DNA of 64,000 nucleotides from CAZRWD01 sp964603785 (GTDB taxonomy: Bacteria; Fermentibacterota; Fermentibacteria; Fermentibacterales; Fermentibacteraceae): contig CAZRWD010000003.1 of the NCBI GenBank assembly GCA_964603785.1, positions 1-64,000 on the forward strand. Reading direction: 5' to 3'. Below, piece by piece: positions 24,745 to 33,695 of this stretch. The position numbers and the translations under genes are program-made. The notes beneath the pieces are model-generated. The model searched no databases and was not told the DNA's origin. It saw only the letters and a list, made by a program, of their open reading frames with translations. The first letter of the stretch is position 1. Each line of letters opens with the position of its first letter.

Positions 24745-26178
24745 TCAGGCTCCGGCGCCCCTGACGGAGCCGAAGCCGGCCTTCAGAGCCTTCTCGTTGA
24801 GCTGCACTATCTTCTCTCCCGTGAAGAGCTGCGGGAGTATCTCGACCATGTCGTCGATCCTGAACATGCCGGTCACCGCGGTGAACGCGCCGACCGCCAC
24901 CATGCTCTGCACCTTGGTGTTGCCCAGCTCGTCAGCCAGGCCGGTTATCGGGACGGCGTGCACCCTGATGTCGGTCCTCGTCGGCTCGACGTCGATGAGC
25001 GTGCTGTTGTAGATCAGCGCGCCCCCGGGGGCTAGTATCCTCTCGAACTTCTCCATGCTGGGCCGGTTCATCGCTATTACCACCGTCGGCTCGGTAGCCT
25101 CCGCCGCGCCGATCATGTCCTCGCGGATCATGACCGAGCAGTTGGCGGTGCCGCCGCGCATCTCGGGACCGTAGGAGGGCAGCCACGAGACGTGGTACCC
25201 GTACTCCATCCCGACGTTCGCGAGAACCTGGCCGATGGACATGACGCCCTGTCCGCCGAAGCCGGCGACCCTGATCGAGGGGTTCCTGAAGGCCTCCTCG
25301 ACATCCAGCCTGGCGCGCGGCGCGCAGGATCCCCCGGTCAGCCCGAGTATGCGCTTCACCTCGTCGGGATCCGTGACGGGAACTGGCCTCTCGATCGAGG
25401 CCGCTTCCGCCGCGACATCCCTGTACACGCCCAGGGGGAACACCGGCATCATGTTGTCCTCTATCCACTTCTGACATGCCGGTGCATCGAGCCGCCACTG
25501 GCTGGGACACATGCTGAGGACCTCGACGAAGCTGAAGCCCTTCTTGTCCATGGTGTTCTGGACGGCCTTGCGGATGGCGGCCCTCGTCTTCCTGATGTTC
25601 GCGGGGTTGTGGAGCGACGTCCGCGTGATGTAGACGGGTGCGTGGAGGGTTGCGAGGAGCTCGCAGACCCTGATCGGGTAGCCGTCGGAGTGCACGTTGC
25701 GGCCGTAGGGGGTGGTCGTGGTCTTCATGCCCTCGAGGGTGGTGGGGGCCATCTGGCCTCCGGTCATCCCGTAGATGGCGTTGTTGACGAAGACCACGGT
25801 CATGTTCTCGCCCCTGTTGGCGGCCTGGAGGATGTTGTTGCCGCCGATGGCGGCGAGGTCGCCGTCTCCCTGGTAGCTGATGACGACGTTGTCGGGGTTG
25901 GCCCTCGACACGGCCGTCCCGACGGCCGGCGCGCGGCCGTGGGGCACCTGGAAGTGTCCGGTGTCGAAGTAGTAGTAGACGAACACGCTGCACCCCACGG
26001 GGCTGATCATTATGGTGCGGTCGGTGATCTCGAGGTCCTCGAGGGCCTCCGCGATCAGCTTGTGGATGATGCCGTGGCCGCAGCCGGGGCAGTAGTGGGT
26101 CCTGTCCTTCTCCGCGCCGGGCTTGTGCCTGAACACGTCGTTGAAGCCGAGGGGCCTCCTGAGCATGGCCTCCTTCAT
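24745..26178 (-). CDS. 2-oxoacid:ferredoxin oxidoreductase, fused beta-gamma subunit
   Basis: A 477-residue fusion. Residues about 1-290 are the thiamine-diphosphate beta subunit, with HYCPGCGHG for the cluster or cofactor and the TPP motif GDGDLAAIGGNN. Residues about 305-475 are the gamma subunit (VAGFGGQGVMSIGQVLA, LPSYGPEMRGGTANC). The complex oxidatively decarboxylates a 2-oxoacid such as 2-oxoglutarate or a branched-chain 2-ketoacid to the acyl-CoA and reduces ferredoxin; which acid is used cannot be told. The start is one base after the alpha-subunit stop. Beta and gamma are usually separate genes. Confidence 0.9.
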   Translation of the reverse strand: MKEAMLRRPLGFNDVFRHKPGAEKDRTHYCPGCGHGIIHKLIAEALEDLEITDRTIMISPVGCSVFVYYYFDTGHFQVPHGRAPAVGTAVSRANPDNVVISYQGDGDLAAIGGNNILQAANRGENMTVVFVNNAIYGMTGGQMAPTTLEGMKTTTTPYGRNVHSDGYPIRVCELLATLHAPVYITRTSLHNPANIRKTRAAIRKAVQNTMDKKGFSFVEVLSMCPSQWRLDAPACQKWIEDNMMPVFPLGVYRDVAAEAASIERPVPVTDPDEVKRILGLTGGSCAPRARLDVEEAFRNPSIRVAGFGGQGVMSIGQVLANVGMEYGYHVSWLPSYGPEMRGGTANCSVMIREDMIGAAEATEPTVVIAMNRPSMEKFERILAPGGALIYNSTLIDVEPTRTDIRVHAVPITGLADELGNTKVQSMVAVGAFTAVTGMFRIDDMVEILPQLFTGEKIVQLNEKALKAGFGSVRGAGA

Positions 26179-26179
26179 G

Positions 26180-27232
26180 TCACACCCCCCAACCCAGGCT
26201 GGAGATCTTCTCGTGGATCTCCCTGGCCGACGGGACGTTGCCCCCCGCCCTGAAGTGGAACTCGGACCTCATCCGGCCGCAGAGCGCGAGATTCACGTCA
26301 TCGATGAGCTGGCCCGTGGAGAGCTCGACGGTGAGCACCGACCTGACGCCCCTGTCGGGGAGGGACGCGATCTCTGCGGAAGGGAACGGGAACAGCGTGA
26401 CCGGCCTGAGGAGGCCGATCCTCATGCCCCTGCCGCGCGCCTCGTCGACGACGGTGCGCAGGACGCGGCTCACGGAGCCGTAGCCTATGACCACGTACTC
26501 GGCGTCGTCCATCATGTGGCGCTCGAACCGGACCTCCGCGGAGGCGCTCGCGTACTTCTCCATGAGATGCCTGTTCCAGGCCTCGAGCTCGTCGTGGTCA
26601 AGGTAGATCGAGTTGATGAGGTTCTTCCTGACCGGCACCCCGTAGACCGCCCACCCGGACTTGTCGGGCCCGGAGGACACGGGCTCGGGCAGCTCCACGG
26701 TCTCCATCATCTGTCCTATGACCCCGTCGGTGAGTACGAAGACGGGGTTCCTGTACCTGTCGGCGAGATCGAACGCCAGCATCGTGAGGTCGCACATCTC
26801 CTGGCAGGAGTTCGGGGCGAGGACGAGGTTGCGGTAGTTGCCGTGCCCCCCGCCCTTCACGACCTGGTTGTAGTCGCCCTGCTCGGGGCCGATGTTCCCG
26901 AGGCCGGGGCCGCCCCTCATTATGTCCACTATCACGCATGGAAGGGCCGAGCCGGCGCAGTAGGAGATCGCCTCCTGCTTCAGGCTGATGCCGGGGCCGG
27001 AGCTTGCGGTCATCACCCTCCTGCCGGACCCGGAGGCGCCGTAGACCATGTTCATGGCGGCCACCTCGCTCTCGGCCTGGAGGAACGTGCGGCCGAGCCT
27101 GGGCATGATCTCGGCGGCAGCCTCGGCGATCTCGCTGGCGGGCGTTATCGGGTATCCGTAGTAGGCCTCGCAGCCTGCGAGAACGGCTCCGTAGACCGCG
27201 GCATAGTTCCCCTTCATGAGCTTTCGTGCCAT
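26180..27232 (-). CDS. 2-oxoacid:ferredoxin oxidoreductase, alpha subunit
   Basis: A 350-residue alpha subunit (pyruvate:ferredoxin oxidoreductase domains I and II). KLMKGNYAAVYGAVLAGC and GYPITPASEIAE are the standard N-terminal motifs, and SSGPGISLKQE matches the 2-oxoglutarate/2-ketoisovalerate type. The ATG is one base past the ferredoxin stop and the stop is one base before the beta-gamma gene. Order ferredoxin-alpha-beta/gamma matches Kor/Vor operons. Confidence 0.92.
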   Translation of the reverse strand: MARKLMKGNYAAVYGAVLAGCEAYYGYPITPASEIAEAAAEIMPRLGRTFLQAESEVAAMNMVYGASGSGRRVMTASSGPGISLKQEAISYCAGSALPCVIVDIMRGGPGLGNIGPEQGDYNQVVKGGGHGNYRNLVLAPNSCQEMCDLTMLAFDLADRYRNPVFVLTDGVIGQMMETVELPEPVSSGPDKSGWAVYGVPVRKNLINSIYLDHDELEAWNRHLMEKYASASAEVRFERHMMDDAEYVVIGYGSVSRVLRTVVDEARGRGMRIGLLRPVTLFPFPSAEIASLPDRGVRSVLTVELSTGQLIDDVNLALCGRMRSEFHFRAGGNVPSAREIHEKISSLGWGV

Positions 27233-27233
27233 C

Positions 27234-27479
27234 TCAGGCCTCCCTCGGGACGTAGTCCTTGAGATACACGGTGACGGCTCCGGGCTCCGGGCAGCTGTAG
27301 AAGCAGTTGCCGCAGCCGATGCAGCCCTCTCCCCTGTAGCTCGAGGGATGGTAGCCTTTCGAGTTGAGCTTCTGTGACAGCTCCAGGACCTTTGCCGGGC
27401 ACGAGGCGACGCACAGGCCGCAACCCTTGCATTCCTCCTGGTCGATCTCGCAGAAGGGGTACTTCCTCGGACCGTCCAC
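27234..27479 (-). CDS. 2-oxoacid:ferredoxin oxidoreductase, ferredoxin (delta) subunit
   Basis: A small two-cluster ferredoxin of 81 residues with CKGCGLCVASCP and CIGCGNCFYSCP, each a 4Fe-4S motif. It leads the oxidoreductase operon and should carry electrons out of the complex. The GTG at 27479 is chosen because GAGGAGG precedes it by five bases. A TTG at 27512 would add 11 residues and has a weaker site, so the start is not certain. Confidence 0.9.
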   Translation of the reverse strand: MDGPRKYPFCEIDQEECKGCGLCVASCPAKVLELSQKLNSKGYHPSSYRGEGCIGCGNCFYSCPEPGAVTVYLKDYVPREA

Positions 27480-27567
27480 GGCGACCTCCTCAGGGATTCT
27501 GGCGTATGGCAAGAAGCGTTCTCCGGATTCGGAAGATGGACCTGGAGGACATCGGCGTCAACCAGCA

Positions 27568-27595
27568 TTGCATTCTACCTACCGTTCGGTATATT
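27568..27595 (+). promoter_or_regulatory. Promoter with embedded TetR operator for the efflux operon
   Basis: A sigma70-type promoter TTGCAT (27568-27573), 16-base spacer, TATATT (27590-27595), upstream of the TetR gene. The perfect palindrome TACCGTTCGGTA (27580-27591) fills the end of the spacer and the start of the -10. A TetR dimer bound there would block polymerase, the usual autorepression arrangement. Confidence 0.65.
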
Positions 27596-27621
27596 ACCCT
27601 CCAACCCCCCGGAGGTCTCCC

Positions 27622-28215
27622 TTGACGAATGTACGGCACGACCATTGCGGAAAGGCGGAGGAGATCCTCTCCCGGGTCATGGCGATCCTTTCCGAGAGCA
27701 GCTACTCCGAGGTCTCCATGCAGGACATCGCCGATGCCTGCGGGGTCACCAAGCCCACCATCTACTACCATTTCAGGAGCAAGAGGGACCTCTTCACGGA
27801 GCTCGCAGGTATGGTCGGCCGGAAGGTCGCCTTGATCGTCGAGGCCGAGACCGGCCTGGACTGCCCCGTGTCGGAGTCGCTGTCCCGCATAGCCGACAGG
27901 ATCTACGGGATGTACGCCGCCGACGGCTCGTTCGCCCGGACGCACATCGCCTTCCACACCGACCCCGGTCTCAGGAACCTGCTCCCTGTCCTGGAGAGGG
28001 ACATGCTGGAGCTGGCGGGGCTCGTGGAGAAGCTTGTCGAGCGCGGGATCGAGTCCGGTGAGATCAGGAGCGATGTTTCGGCGGCCGTGATCTGCAGCGT
28101 CTACTGCTCCGTGCTCCACACCTCGCTGGCCCAGCTGGCGGAGAGCGGGGAGCGCGGCGGGGCGCCCGATCCGGCCGACTTGGTAAGGATCCTGATGCAG
28201 GGCATCGGGAGCTAG
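27622..28215 (+). CDS. TetR/AcrR family transcriptional regulator
   Basis: A 197-residue repressor with the N-terminal helix-turn-helix MQDIADACGVTKPTIYYHF and a helical ligand-binding C-terminal domain. Start is TTG with GGAGG seven bases upstream; an upstream extension in frame passes through the promoter and is not credible. It is the first gene of an operon with TolC-like and adaptor proteins, and its own promoter carries a palindrome, so it probably represses the operon until it binds a toxic or natural ligand. Confidence 0.88.
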   Translation: MTNVRHDHCGKAEEILSRVMAILSESSYSEVSMQDIADACGVTKPTIYYHFRSKRDLFTELAGMVGRKVALIVEAETGLDCPVSESLSRIADRIYGMYAADGSFARTHIAFHTDPGLRNLLPVLERDMLELAGLVEKLVERGIESGEIRSDVSAAVICSVYCSVLHTSLAQLAESGERGGAPDPADLVRILMQGIGS

Positions 28216-28227
28216 ATCGGGAGAGAT

Positions 28228-29517
28228 ATGTCGAGAACAATGACCTTGCTGCTCCTCCTGGCGGTGCCGCTTCCGGCGATGGACCTCGTGGAGGCAGTCT
28301 CGATCGCCCTGGAGAACCGCGGAGACGTCGGGGCCGCACGTCTGGAGGCCGAATCGGCGGAATGGCAGAGGCGCGGCGCCGACCTGTGGTTCCTCCCCTC
28401 CGTCTCGTTCAGCGCGGCATTCATCCGCAGCCATGACGTGACGATGATGGACATACCGGGCGTCGGCTCCTTCCCCACCGGGTCCGAGTACTCCTCGCAG
28501 GCCGGGATATCCGCGGCCGTACCCCTCTTCACCGCCCGCGGTCCGGCCGGCTCGAGGCTCGCCGGAGCTTCCGAGGACATGGCCGGGGCGGCCCTGGCGG
28601 CCGCCGAGCAGGACGCGGTCCTCGAGGTTGTCATGGCCTTCTACGGGGTCATGCTGGCGGAGGAGCTCAGCTCCGTCTCCGACGAGGCCCTCTCCATAGC
28701 GGGCGAGGGGTTCCGCATAGCCGGACAGCGCTTCGAGGCGGGCACCATATCCAGGTTCGAGCTGCTGCAGAGCAGCGTGGCCTGGGAGAATCGCAAGCCG
28801 GAGGCTCTCGCGGCACGGAACGCCCTCGAGAACGCGCGGGCGGCGCTTGCCGTGGCGGTGGGTTTCCCCGGCGGGACCTGGATCGAGGTCGAGGGCGACC
28901 TGTCGGATCCGCTCCCGGTCGACCTGCCGTCCACCCTCGAGGAGGCCCGCGGGATACAGGCCGCCCGGAGCCCCGAGTACGCGACGGCAGAAGCGATGCG
29001 CAGCGCGGGGGAGGCCTCGCTTTCGATGGCGGGGGCGGCCTTCGCACCCAGCGTGATCCTCACCAGCGACTACGTCTACAGGGCCGCGAGGGAGGACTGG
29101 CATTTCGAGGCCGACGACTACGACCGGTCGTGGTCGACCATGATAGCGGTGGAGGTGCCGATCTTCGACCAGATGAACGACATCTCCTCGTACAACTCGG
29201 CCAGGGCCGGGATGCTCTCGGCACGGGCGTCGGCGGGCAGCCTCGAGCAGTACGCGGGGCTGGGTCTCCTCCAGGCGTGGAACGACTATGCGGGGGCGCT
29301 GGAGGCCGTCTCGGCGACCAGCGCCACGGTGGACCAGGCCGAGGAGGGCGCCTCGATAGCCGCGATCTCCTACGAGGCGGGGGTCATCACCCGCCTGGAG
29401 AGCGACCAGGCTCTTCTGGCGCTCACGCTCTCGAGAACGAACCATGCCAACTCCCTGTACGGGCTCAGAGGGGCCGAGGCGCGCCTGGCGAGGGCTCTCG
29501 GCCTTCTGGAGATCTGA
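28228..29517 (+). CDS. TolC-family outer-membrane efflux protein
   Basis: A 429-residue protein with a signal peptide (RTMTLLLLLAVPLPAM) and the internally duplicated helical/beta pattern of TolC: DLVEAVSIALENRGDVGAAR near the start and a second copy from STLEEARGIQAARSPEYATA. It should form the trimeric outer-membrane duct of an efflux pump. GGGAGAG precedes the ATG 12 bases after the TetR stop, and the adaptor gene follows within two bases. Confidence 0.88.
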   Translation: MSRTMTLLLLLAVPLPAMDLVEAVSIALENRGDVGAARLEAESAEWQRRGADLWFLPSVSFSAAFIRSHDVTMMDIPGVGSFPTGSEYSSQAGISAAVPLFTARGPAGSRLAGASEDMAGAALAAAEQDAVLEVVMAFYGVMLAEELSSVSDEALSIAGEGFRIAGQRFEAGTISRFELLQSSVAWENRKPEALAARNALENARAALAVAVGFPGGTWIEVEGDLSDPLPVDLPSTLEEARGIQAARSPEYATAEAMRSAGEASLSMAGAAFAPSVILTSDYVYRAAREDWHFEADDYDRSWSTMIAVEVPIFDQMNDISSYNSARAGMLSARASAGSLEQYAGLGLLQAWNDYAGALEAVSATSATVDQAEEGASIAAISYEAGVITRLESDQALLALTLSRTNHANSLYGLRGAEARLARALGLLEI

Positions 29518-29518
29518 A

Positions 29519-30595
29519 ATGAAAGGCCTTCACATGCAGAAGACGACCGTACTGACCGCAGCCGCCCTGCTCCTGTCCTCCTGCGGCAACGGATCAGGGC
29601 CCGCCGAGGAACGGATGGTTCCGGTCGCGGTGACAGTCGCGGCTCCGTCATCCATCTCCGAGACGGTGTACGCGCCCGCACGCCTCGAGGGCGCGTCCGA
29701 GGCCCTGATCTACCCCGCCATGGGCGGCAGGGTCGAGGAGGTGCTGGTCAGCGAGGGCGACAGCGTCGAGGCCGGCGCCCCGCTCGTGAGGCTCTCGACC
29801 GACAGGCAGATAAGCGCAGGCACTTCGGCCGCCTGGGCCGGCGTGTCCGCCGCCCGCGCCAGCGAGGCGAACGCCCTCAGGGCGCTCGAGCGGACCGCTT
29901 CGCTCTACGAGGCCGGCGCGGTCAGCGAGCAGGAGATGGAGACGGCGCAGGTGATGTATCAGACCGCGAGAGCCGCCCTCCAGCAGGCCCTCGCAGGGGC
30001 GGAGCAGGCCGCGGGAACGGCCGACAACTCTCTCGTGACTGCACCCTTCGCGGGGCGCGTCGTCAGGATCTGGGCCAGGGAGGGCAACACGGCGGGGGGC
30101 GGGCCGCTCGTCTCCGTCACCAACGGATCCGCGCTGGTCGCCAGGATACTCCTGCCGGAATCGGAGATCGCCTCTCTCAGCGCCGGGCTGCCCGCCTGGG
30201 TCGGCGTGACGGCCTACGGAGGGGAGAGCTTCCCGGGACAGGTGACGGCTGCCGCGAGATCGGTCGATCCCGTATCGGGTCTCGTGCCCGTCGAGGTGAC
30301 CTTCGGCAATCCCGACGGCCGTCTGGTGCCGGGCATGAGCGGTCGCATCGCGGTCACCACGAGGTCCGCCGAGGGGGTCCTGGTGCTTCCCGACTACGCA
30401 TTCAGGCGCTCCCCGGAGGGGCTCGAGCTCGCGCTGGAGGTCGACGGCAGGGCCCGGATCGTCCCCGTCACGACCGGGATCGTCGACAACGGGATGGTGG
30501 AGGTCACCTCGGGCCTTGCCCCGGGTGACAGGGTCATCGTCGAGGGGCAGTTCCGCGTGGCGGACGGAGACCTCGTCGATCCGGTCGGGGAGTGA
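29519..30595 (+). CDS. Efflux periplasmic adaptor lipoprotein (RND MFP/HlyD family)
   Basis: A 358-residue adaptor with a lipobox ending at Cys22 (LLLSSCGNG), the lipoyl half-motifs VEEVLVSEGDSVEAGAPL and TAPFAGRVVRIWAREGN around a coiled-coil hairpin (about 95-165), then beta-barrel and membrane-proximal domains (VPGMSGRIAV). It normally bridges an inner-membrane RND or ABC pump to TolC. No pump gene accompanies it here, so the partner must be encoded elsewhere. A start five codons in is also possible. Confidence 0.88.
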   Translation: MKGLHMQKTTVLTAAALLLSSCGNGSGPAEERMVPVAVTVAAPSSISETVYAPARLEGASEALIYPAMGGRVEEVLVSEGDSVEAGAPLVRLSTDRQISAGTSAAWAGVSAARASEANALRALERTASLYEAGAVSEQEMETAQVMYQTARAALQQALAGAEQAAGTADNSLVTAPFAGRVVRIWAREGNTAGGGPLVSVTNGSALVARILLPESEIASLSAGLPAWVGVTAYGGESFPGQVTAAARSVDPVSGLVPVEVTFGNPDGRLVPGMSGRIAVTTRSAEGVLVLPDYAFRRSPEGLELALEVDGRARIVPVTTGIVDNGMVEVTSGLAPGDRVIVEGQFRVADGDLVDPVGE

Positions 30596-30599
30596 CGCC

Positions 30600-31220
30600 G
30601 TGAGGGCGGCCCTGGCCGCGGCGGTTGTGACGGCGGCCTCGTGCGGCTCCGATCCCGGTGCCGGGAGGCTGCCCCCCGGCCAGGCCTGGACCGAGGGGTT
30701 CCCCGTCTACTCCATCGCCGGCGACGTCGTGATGGACACCTCCGAATGGTCGCTCTCCGTGTGGGGCATGGTGGAGATCGACACGACCCTGTCCTGGGAG
30801 CAGTTCACATCCCTCGGGGCGGTGACGGACACCCTCGACTTCCACTGCGTCACCGGGTGGTCCAGGATGGCCGACGCCTGGACGGGCATACCCGGCTCGA
30901 CCGTGGCTGACCTGGTCCGACCCCTGCCCGGGGCCGTCTCCGTGATGGTCCACTCCGCCGACGGCTACACCACCAACGTCCTCCTCGACGATTTCACGAG
31001 GGAGGGCGTCATGCTCGCCTGGCTCCTCGACGGCGAGCCTCTCGAGGCGCGGCATGGCTACCCGGTGAGGCTGGTCGTGCCCCACCTCTACGCCTACAAG
31101 TCGGCCAAATGGGTGATCGGTCTGGAGTTCCTGCCCGAGGACGAGCCGGGGTTCTGGGAGTCGAGGGGATACCACACCAGGGGCGATCCCTGGGCCGAGG
31201 AGAGGTTCGAGGGGGACTAG
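30600..31220 (+). CDS. Molybdopterin-binding (sulfite oxidase/MsrP-like) exported protein
   Basis: A 206-residue protein of the oxidoreductase molybdopterin-binding family. Cys83 in FHCVTGWS is the molybdenum-ligating cysteine, and RLVVPHLYAYKSAKWV and the GYHTRGDPW end match SUOX/YedY proteins. The GTG start (GGGGAG upstream) gives a short hydrophobic leader ending in AASCGSD; the lipobox is imperfect, so secretion as a lipoprotein is only likely. The dimerisation domain of true sulfite oxidases is absent. Five bases after the adaptor stop, apparently the last gene of the TetR operon. Its substrate is unknown. Confidence 0.82.
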   Translation: MRAALAAAVVTAASCGSDPGAGRLPPGQAWTEGFPVYSIAGDVVMDTSEWSLSVWGMVEIDTTLSWEQFTSLGAVTDTLDFHCVTGWSRMADAWTGIPGSTVADLVRPLPGAVSVMVHSADGYTTNVLLDDFTREGVMLAWLLDGEPLEARHGYPVRLVVPHLYAYKSAKWVIGLEFLPEDEPGFWESRGYHTRGDPWAEERFEGD

Positions 31221-32458
31221 GCCCCCTCCTCCCTGGACCTGTTCCTGCGCTTCTCCAGGAAGTCCTCCCACTCCTTCGTGAGGACCGCGGCCAGGGGAAT
31301 GCCCAGGAGTACGCCCGGGAAGCCCAGGATCCTGCCGAAGACGGCTACGCTCATGATGGCGGCCACCGGATGCAGCCCCACCCTCCTGCCTATGACCCTC
31401 GGCTGGAGGAAGTTCCCCTCGAACACGTTGATGGCGCCGAGGCCCAGGCCGACCAGCAGGACGGTTCGCGGCTCCAGACCGGTCGCCAGGGCTATCACGA
31501 GAGTGATGGCGGTGCTCACCCAGAATCCTATCACCGGTATCACGTTGAGGAGGGCGGCCACCAGAGCCAGCAGGAAGGCCATCCTCACGCCCGCGACGAG
31601 GAGCAGGGTCAGGGTGAGCACGAACACGACCAGGCTCGTTATGAAGAAGCCCTGCGCGAAGCTCCTGACGGTCGTGACGATCCTGTTCGACCGGCTGTCG
31701 AGGAAGTTCTTCAGCGAGTCCGGGAGATAGCGCCGGCCGGTTATCGCCGCGATCTCCGACGAGTCCTTCAGCGCGTAGAAGAAGAAGATGAGGGTCATCA
31801 GGACGCCCAGCGCCCCGGCCAGGGCGTAGCCCAGGCTGCCCATGAGGGCTCGCGTGTAGTCCGGCAGGCGCTCTCCGATCTCCTCGACGCCCAGTACGAT
31901 CCCGTCGACGGCCCCCGATAGCAGCCTGCTGTCCAGCCAGCTCTCCGGGAAGATCAGGCGGATGCGTTCGGAGGCCGAGTCCACCAGGCGGGCGAACTCG
32001 TCGGCCTGTCCCACGAGCAGGGTGCCGGTCTGTGCCCCGACGATGCCCAGGAATCCGAAGAGCAGTATCGTCAGGACCGCGCTGGCCGCCGTCCTGCCCA
32101 GGCGCAGGGGTTTCCATCTCCCGGTCTTGCCCCTCAGCCAGAGGTAGGCGGGCCTGCAGAGGAATGCCAGCCCCAGAGCGACCAGGAGCGGGGTCAGGAT
32201 GTCTCCTATGCGCCACAGGAACCAGCATGCGGCCAGACCCGTGGCCCCCGCGACCACCCGGGAGACCCTCCTGTCGGACATCCAGGGGAAGCAGAGGAAC
32301 ACGAACGCCGAATACAGGACGAGCGGGTGCCACACGGCCCGCACGCTGAAGACGAACGCGACGCAGACTATCGTGGCGGCCAGCAGCGATAGCCACTGAA
32401 GCGGCCTTTGAAGCGCCGCCGGAGCCTCTCCGGCGCGGACCTGTCCGTTCTCCGTCAT
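31217..32458 (-). CDS. AI-2E family membrane protein
   Basis: A 413-residue protein of the AI-2E (PF01594) family with about eight membrane segments. The typical signatures are present: FFFYALKDSSEIAA in the middle, LNVIPVIGFWVS, and the C-terminal LQPRVIGRRVGLHPVAAIMSV and GVLLGIPLAAVLTKE. Members include a proposed autoinducer-2 exporter (TqsA) and Na+/H+ antiporters, so no substrate should be assigned. GGGAGGGC precedes the ATG. Its end overlaps the preceding convergent gene by four bases. Confidence 0.9.
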   Translation of the reverse strand: MTENGQVRAGEAPAALQRPLQWLSLLAATIVCVAFVFSVRAVWHPLVLYSAFVFLCFPWMSDRRVSRVVAGATGLAACWFLWRIGDILTPLLVALGLAFLCRPAYLWLRGKTGRWKPLRLGRTAASAVLTILLFGFLGIVGAQTGTLLVGQADEFARLVDSASERIRLIFPESWLDSRLLSGAVDGIVLGVEEIGERLPDYTRALMGSLGYALAGALGVLMTLIFFFYALKDSSEIAAITGRRYLPDSLKNFLDSRSNRIVTTVRSFAQGFFITSLVVFVLTLTLLLVAGVRMAFLLALVAALLNVIPVIGFWVSTAITLVIALATGLEPRTVLLVGLGLGAINVFEGNFLQPRVIGRRVGLHPVAAIMSVAVFGRILGFPGVLLGIPLAAVLTKEWEDFLEKRRNRSREEGA

Positions 32459-32613
32459 GCATGCCCTCCCCGGCGGGGACTGCTCCCACCCTCTCGTGGA
32501 AGATACGGGAAGGACCGCGCAGTTGACCAATGAAGCCCCCGCGGAGCTACCATGCACGGACCGGCGGTCTTATCTTCAGGCTCCATCGGCCCTGGAAACC
32601 GTCGGGGAGGAGA

Positions 32614-33651
32614 ATGACAGGCAGAGTCAGCGTCGTGATCCCGGCCAGGAACGCCTGCTCCACCCTGGGCAGGTGTCTCGAGGCCGTGATGTCCCAGACG
32701 GTCGCCCCCTTCGAGGTTATCGTCTGCGACGACTGCTCCACGGATTCGACCGCAAGCGACGCCTCCGGCGCGGGGGCGGTGGTCCTGCTCTCGGACTCGC
32801 GGCAGGGCCCGTCGGCAGCCCGCAACAGGGGTGCTGCCGCCGCTTCGGGGGATGTGCTGCTCTTCCTCGACGCCGACGTGGTCGTGCCGCCCGACCTGCT
32901 CGAGAGGATCCGGGCCGAGTTCGGGGGCGATCCCCTGCTGTCCGCGGTGCAGACCGTCTACTCGCCGGTCTGTCCGGAGGGCGGCCTGGTCACGCGCTAT
33001 CAGAACTACTACTACCACCACTGCATGGCCAGGCTGGGCAGGCGCTTCGTGGCGGTGATAGCGACATGGTGCACCGCCATCACGAAGACAGCCTTCGACG
33101 GGCTGGGCGGCTTCGACGACTCGATACCCGACCCGACGGTGGAGGACGAGGAGCTGGGCTATGCGCTCGCGGATTCCGGCGGCAGGATCCTCCTAATGCC
33201 CGGCCTCCAGGTCGTCCACCTGGCCTCCTACGACATCCGGTCGTTCGCCAGGAGGAGGTTCCGCATGACCAGGGCCCAGGCGAAGAGCGCATGGCGATCG
33301 GTTAAGGGGCGGCTCCTGGCCAGGTATGCGAACATCTCGGACACGGGCACGCATCACAGCAGGTGGACGGTGCTGGGCATCCTTCTGGTCATGCTCGCAA
33401 CCGTCGCGCTGGCCTCCGCGGCCGTGCTGGCCGTCGCCGCCAGCCCCGCCGCCGCCCCCGCCCTGGCTGCATCCCTGCTATGTGCCGCAGGTGCCGTGCT
33501 GTGCTGCGGCGGCTTCCTGAAGGGCGCCGCAAGGGTCTTCGGCGCGGGAGTCCTGCCGGGGTTCATACTACTGTGCCTCGTGGACATGGCTGTTCTGGGG
33601 GCGGGCCTGCTCACGGGCACCCTGGAGTTCCTTGCGGGCCGGAGGTACTGA
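32614..33651 (+). CDS. Family 2 glycosyltransferase with C-terminal membrane region
   Basis: A 345-residue GT-A protein. VSVVIPARNA opens the nucleotide-sugar domain, DDCSTDST and FLDADVVVP give the metal-binding Asp motifs, and VEDEELGYALADSG is the acceptor-side acidic motif. Three membrane segments follow (about 258-335). It resembles the gene at 36174-37184 in domain order and even in the last residues (LAGRRY), so the two are paralogues. GGAGGAG precedes the ATG. Probably adds a sugar to a lipid-linked or surface glycan. Confidence 0.88.
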   Translation: MTGRVSVVIPARNACSTLGRCLEAVMSQTVAPFEVIVCDDCSTDSTASDASGAGAVVLLSDSRQGPSAARNRGAAAASGDVLLFLDADVVVPPDLLERIRAEFGGDPLLSAVQTVYSPVCPEGGLVTRYQNYYYHHCMARLGRRFVAVIATWCTAITKTAFDGLGGFDDSIPDPTVEDEELGYALADSGGRILLMPGLQVVHLASYDIRSFARRRFRMTRAQAKSAWRSVKGRLLARYANISDTGTHHSRWTVLGILLVMLATVALASAAVLAVAASPAAAPALAASLLCAAGAVLCCGGFLKGAARVFGAGVLPGFILLCLVDMAVLGAGLLTGTLEFLAGRRY

Positions 33652-33695
33652 GAGCCCCCGGGCTGGTTCAGACTCGAGTTAACAAAGTGTTAACG

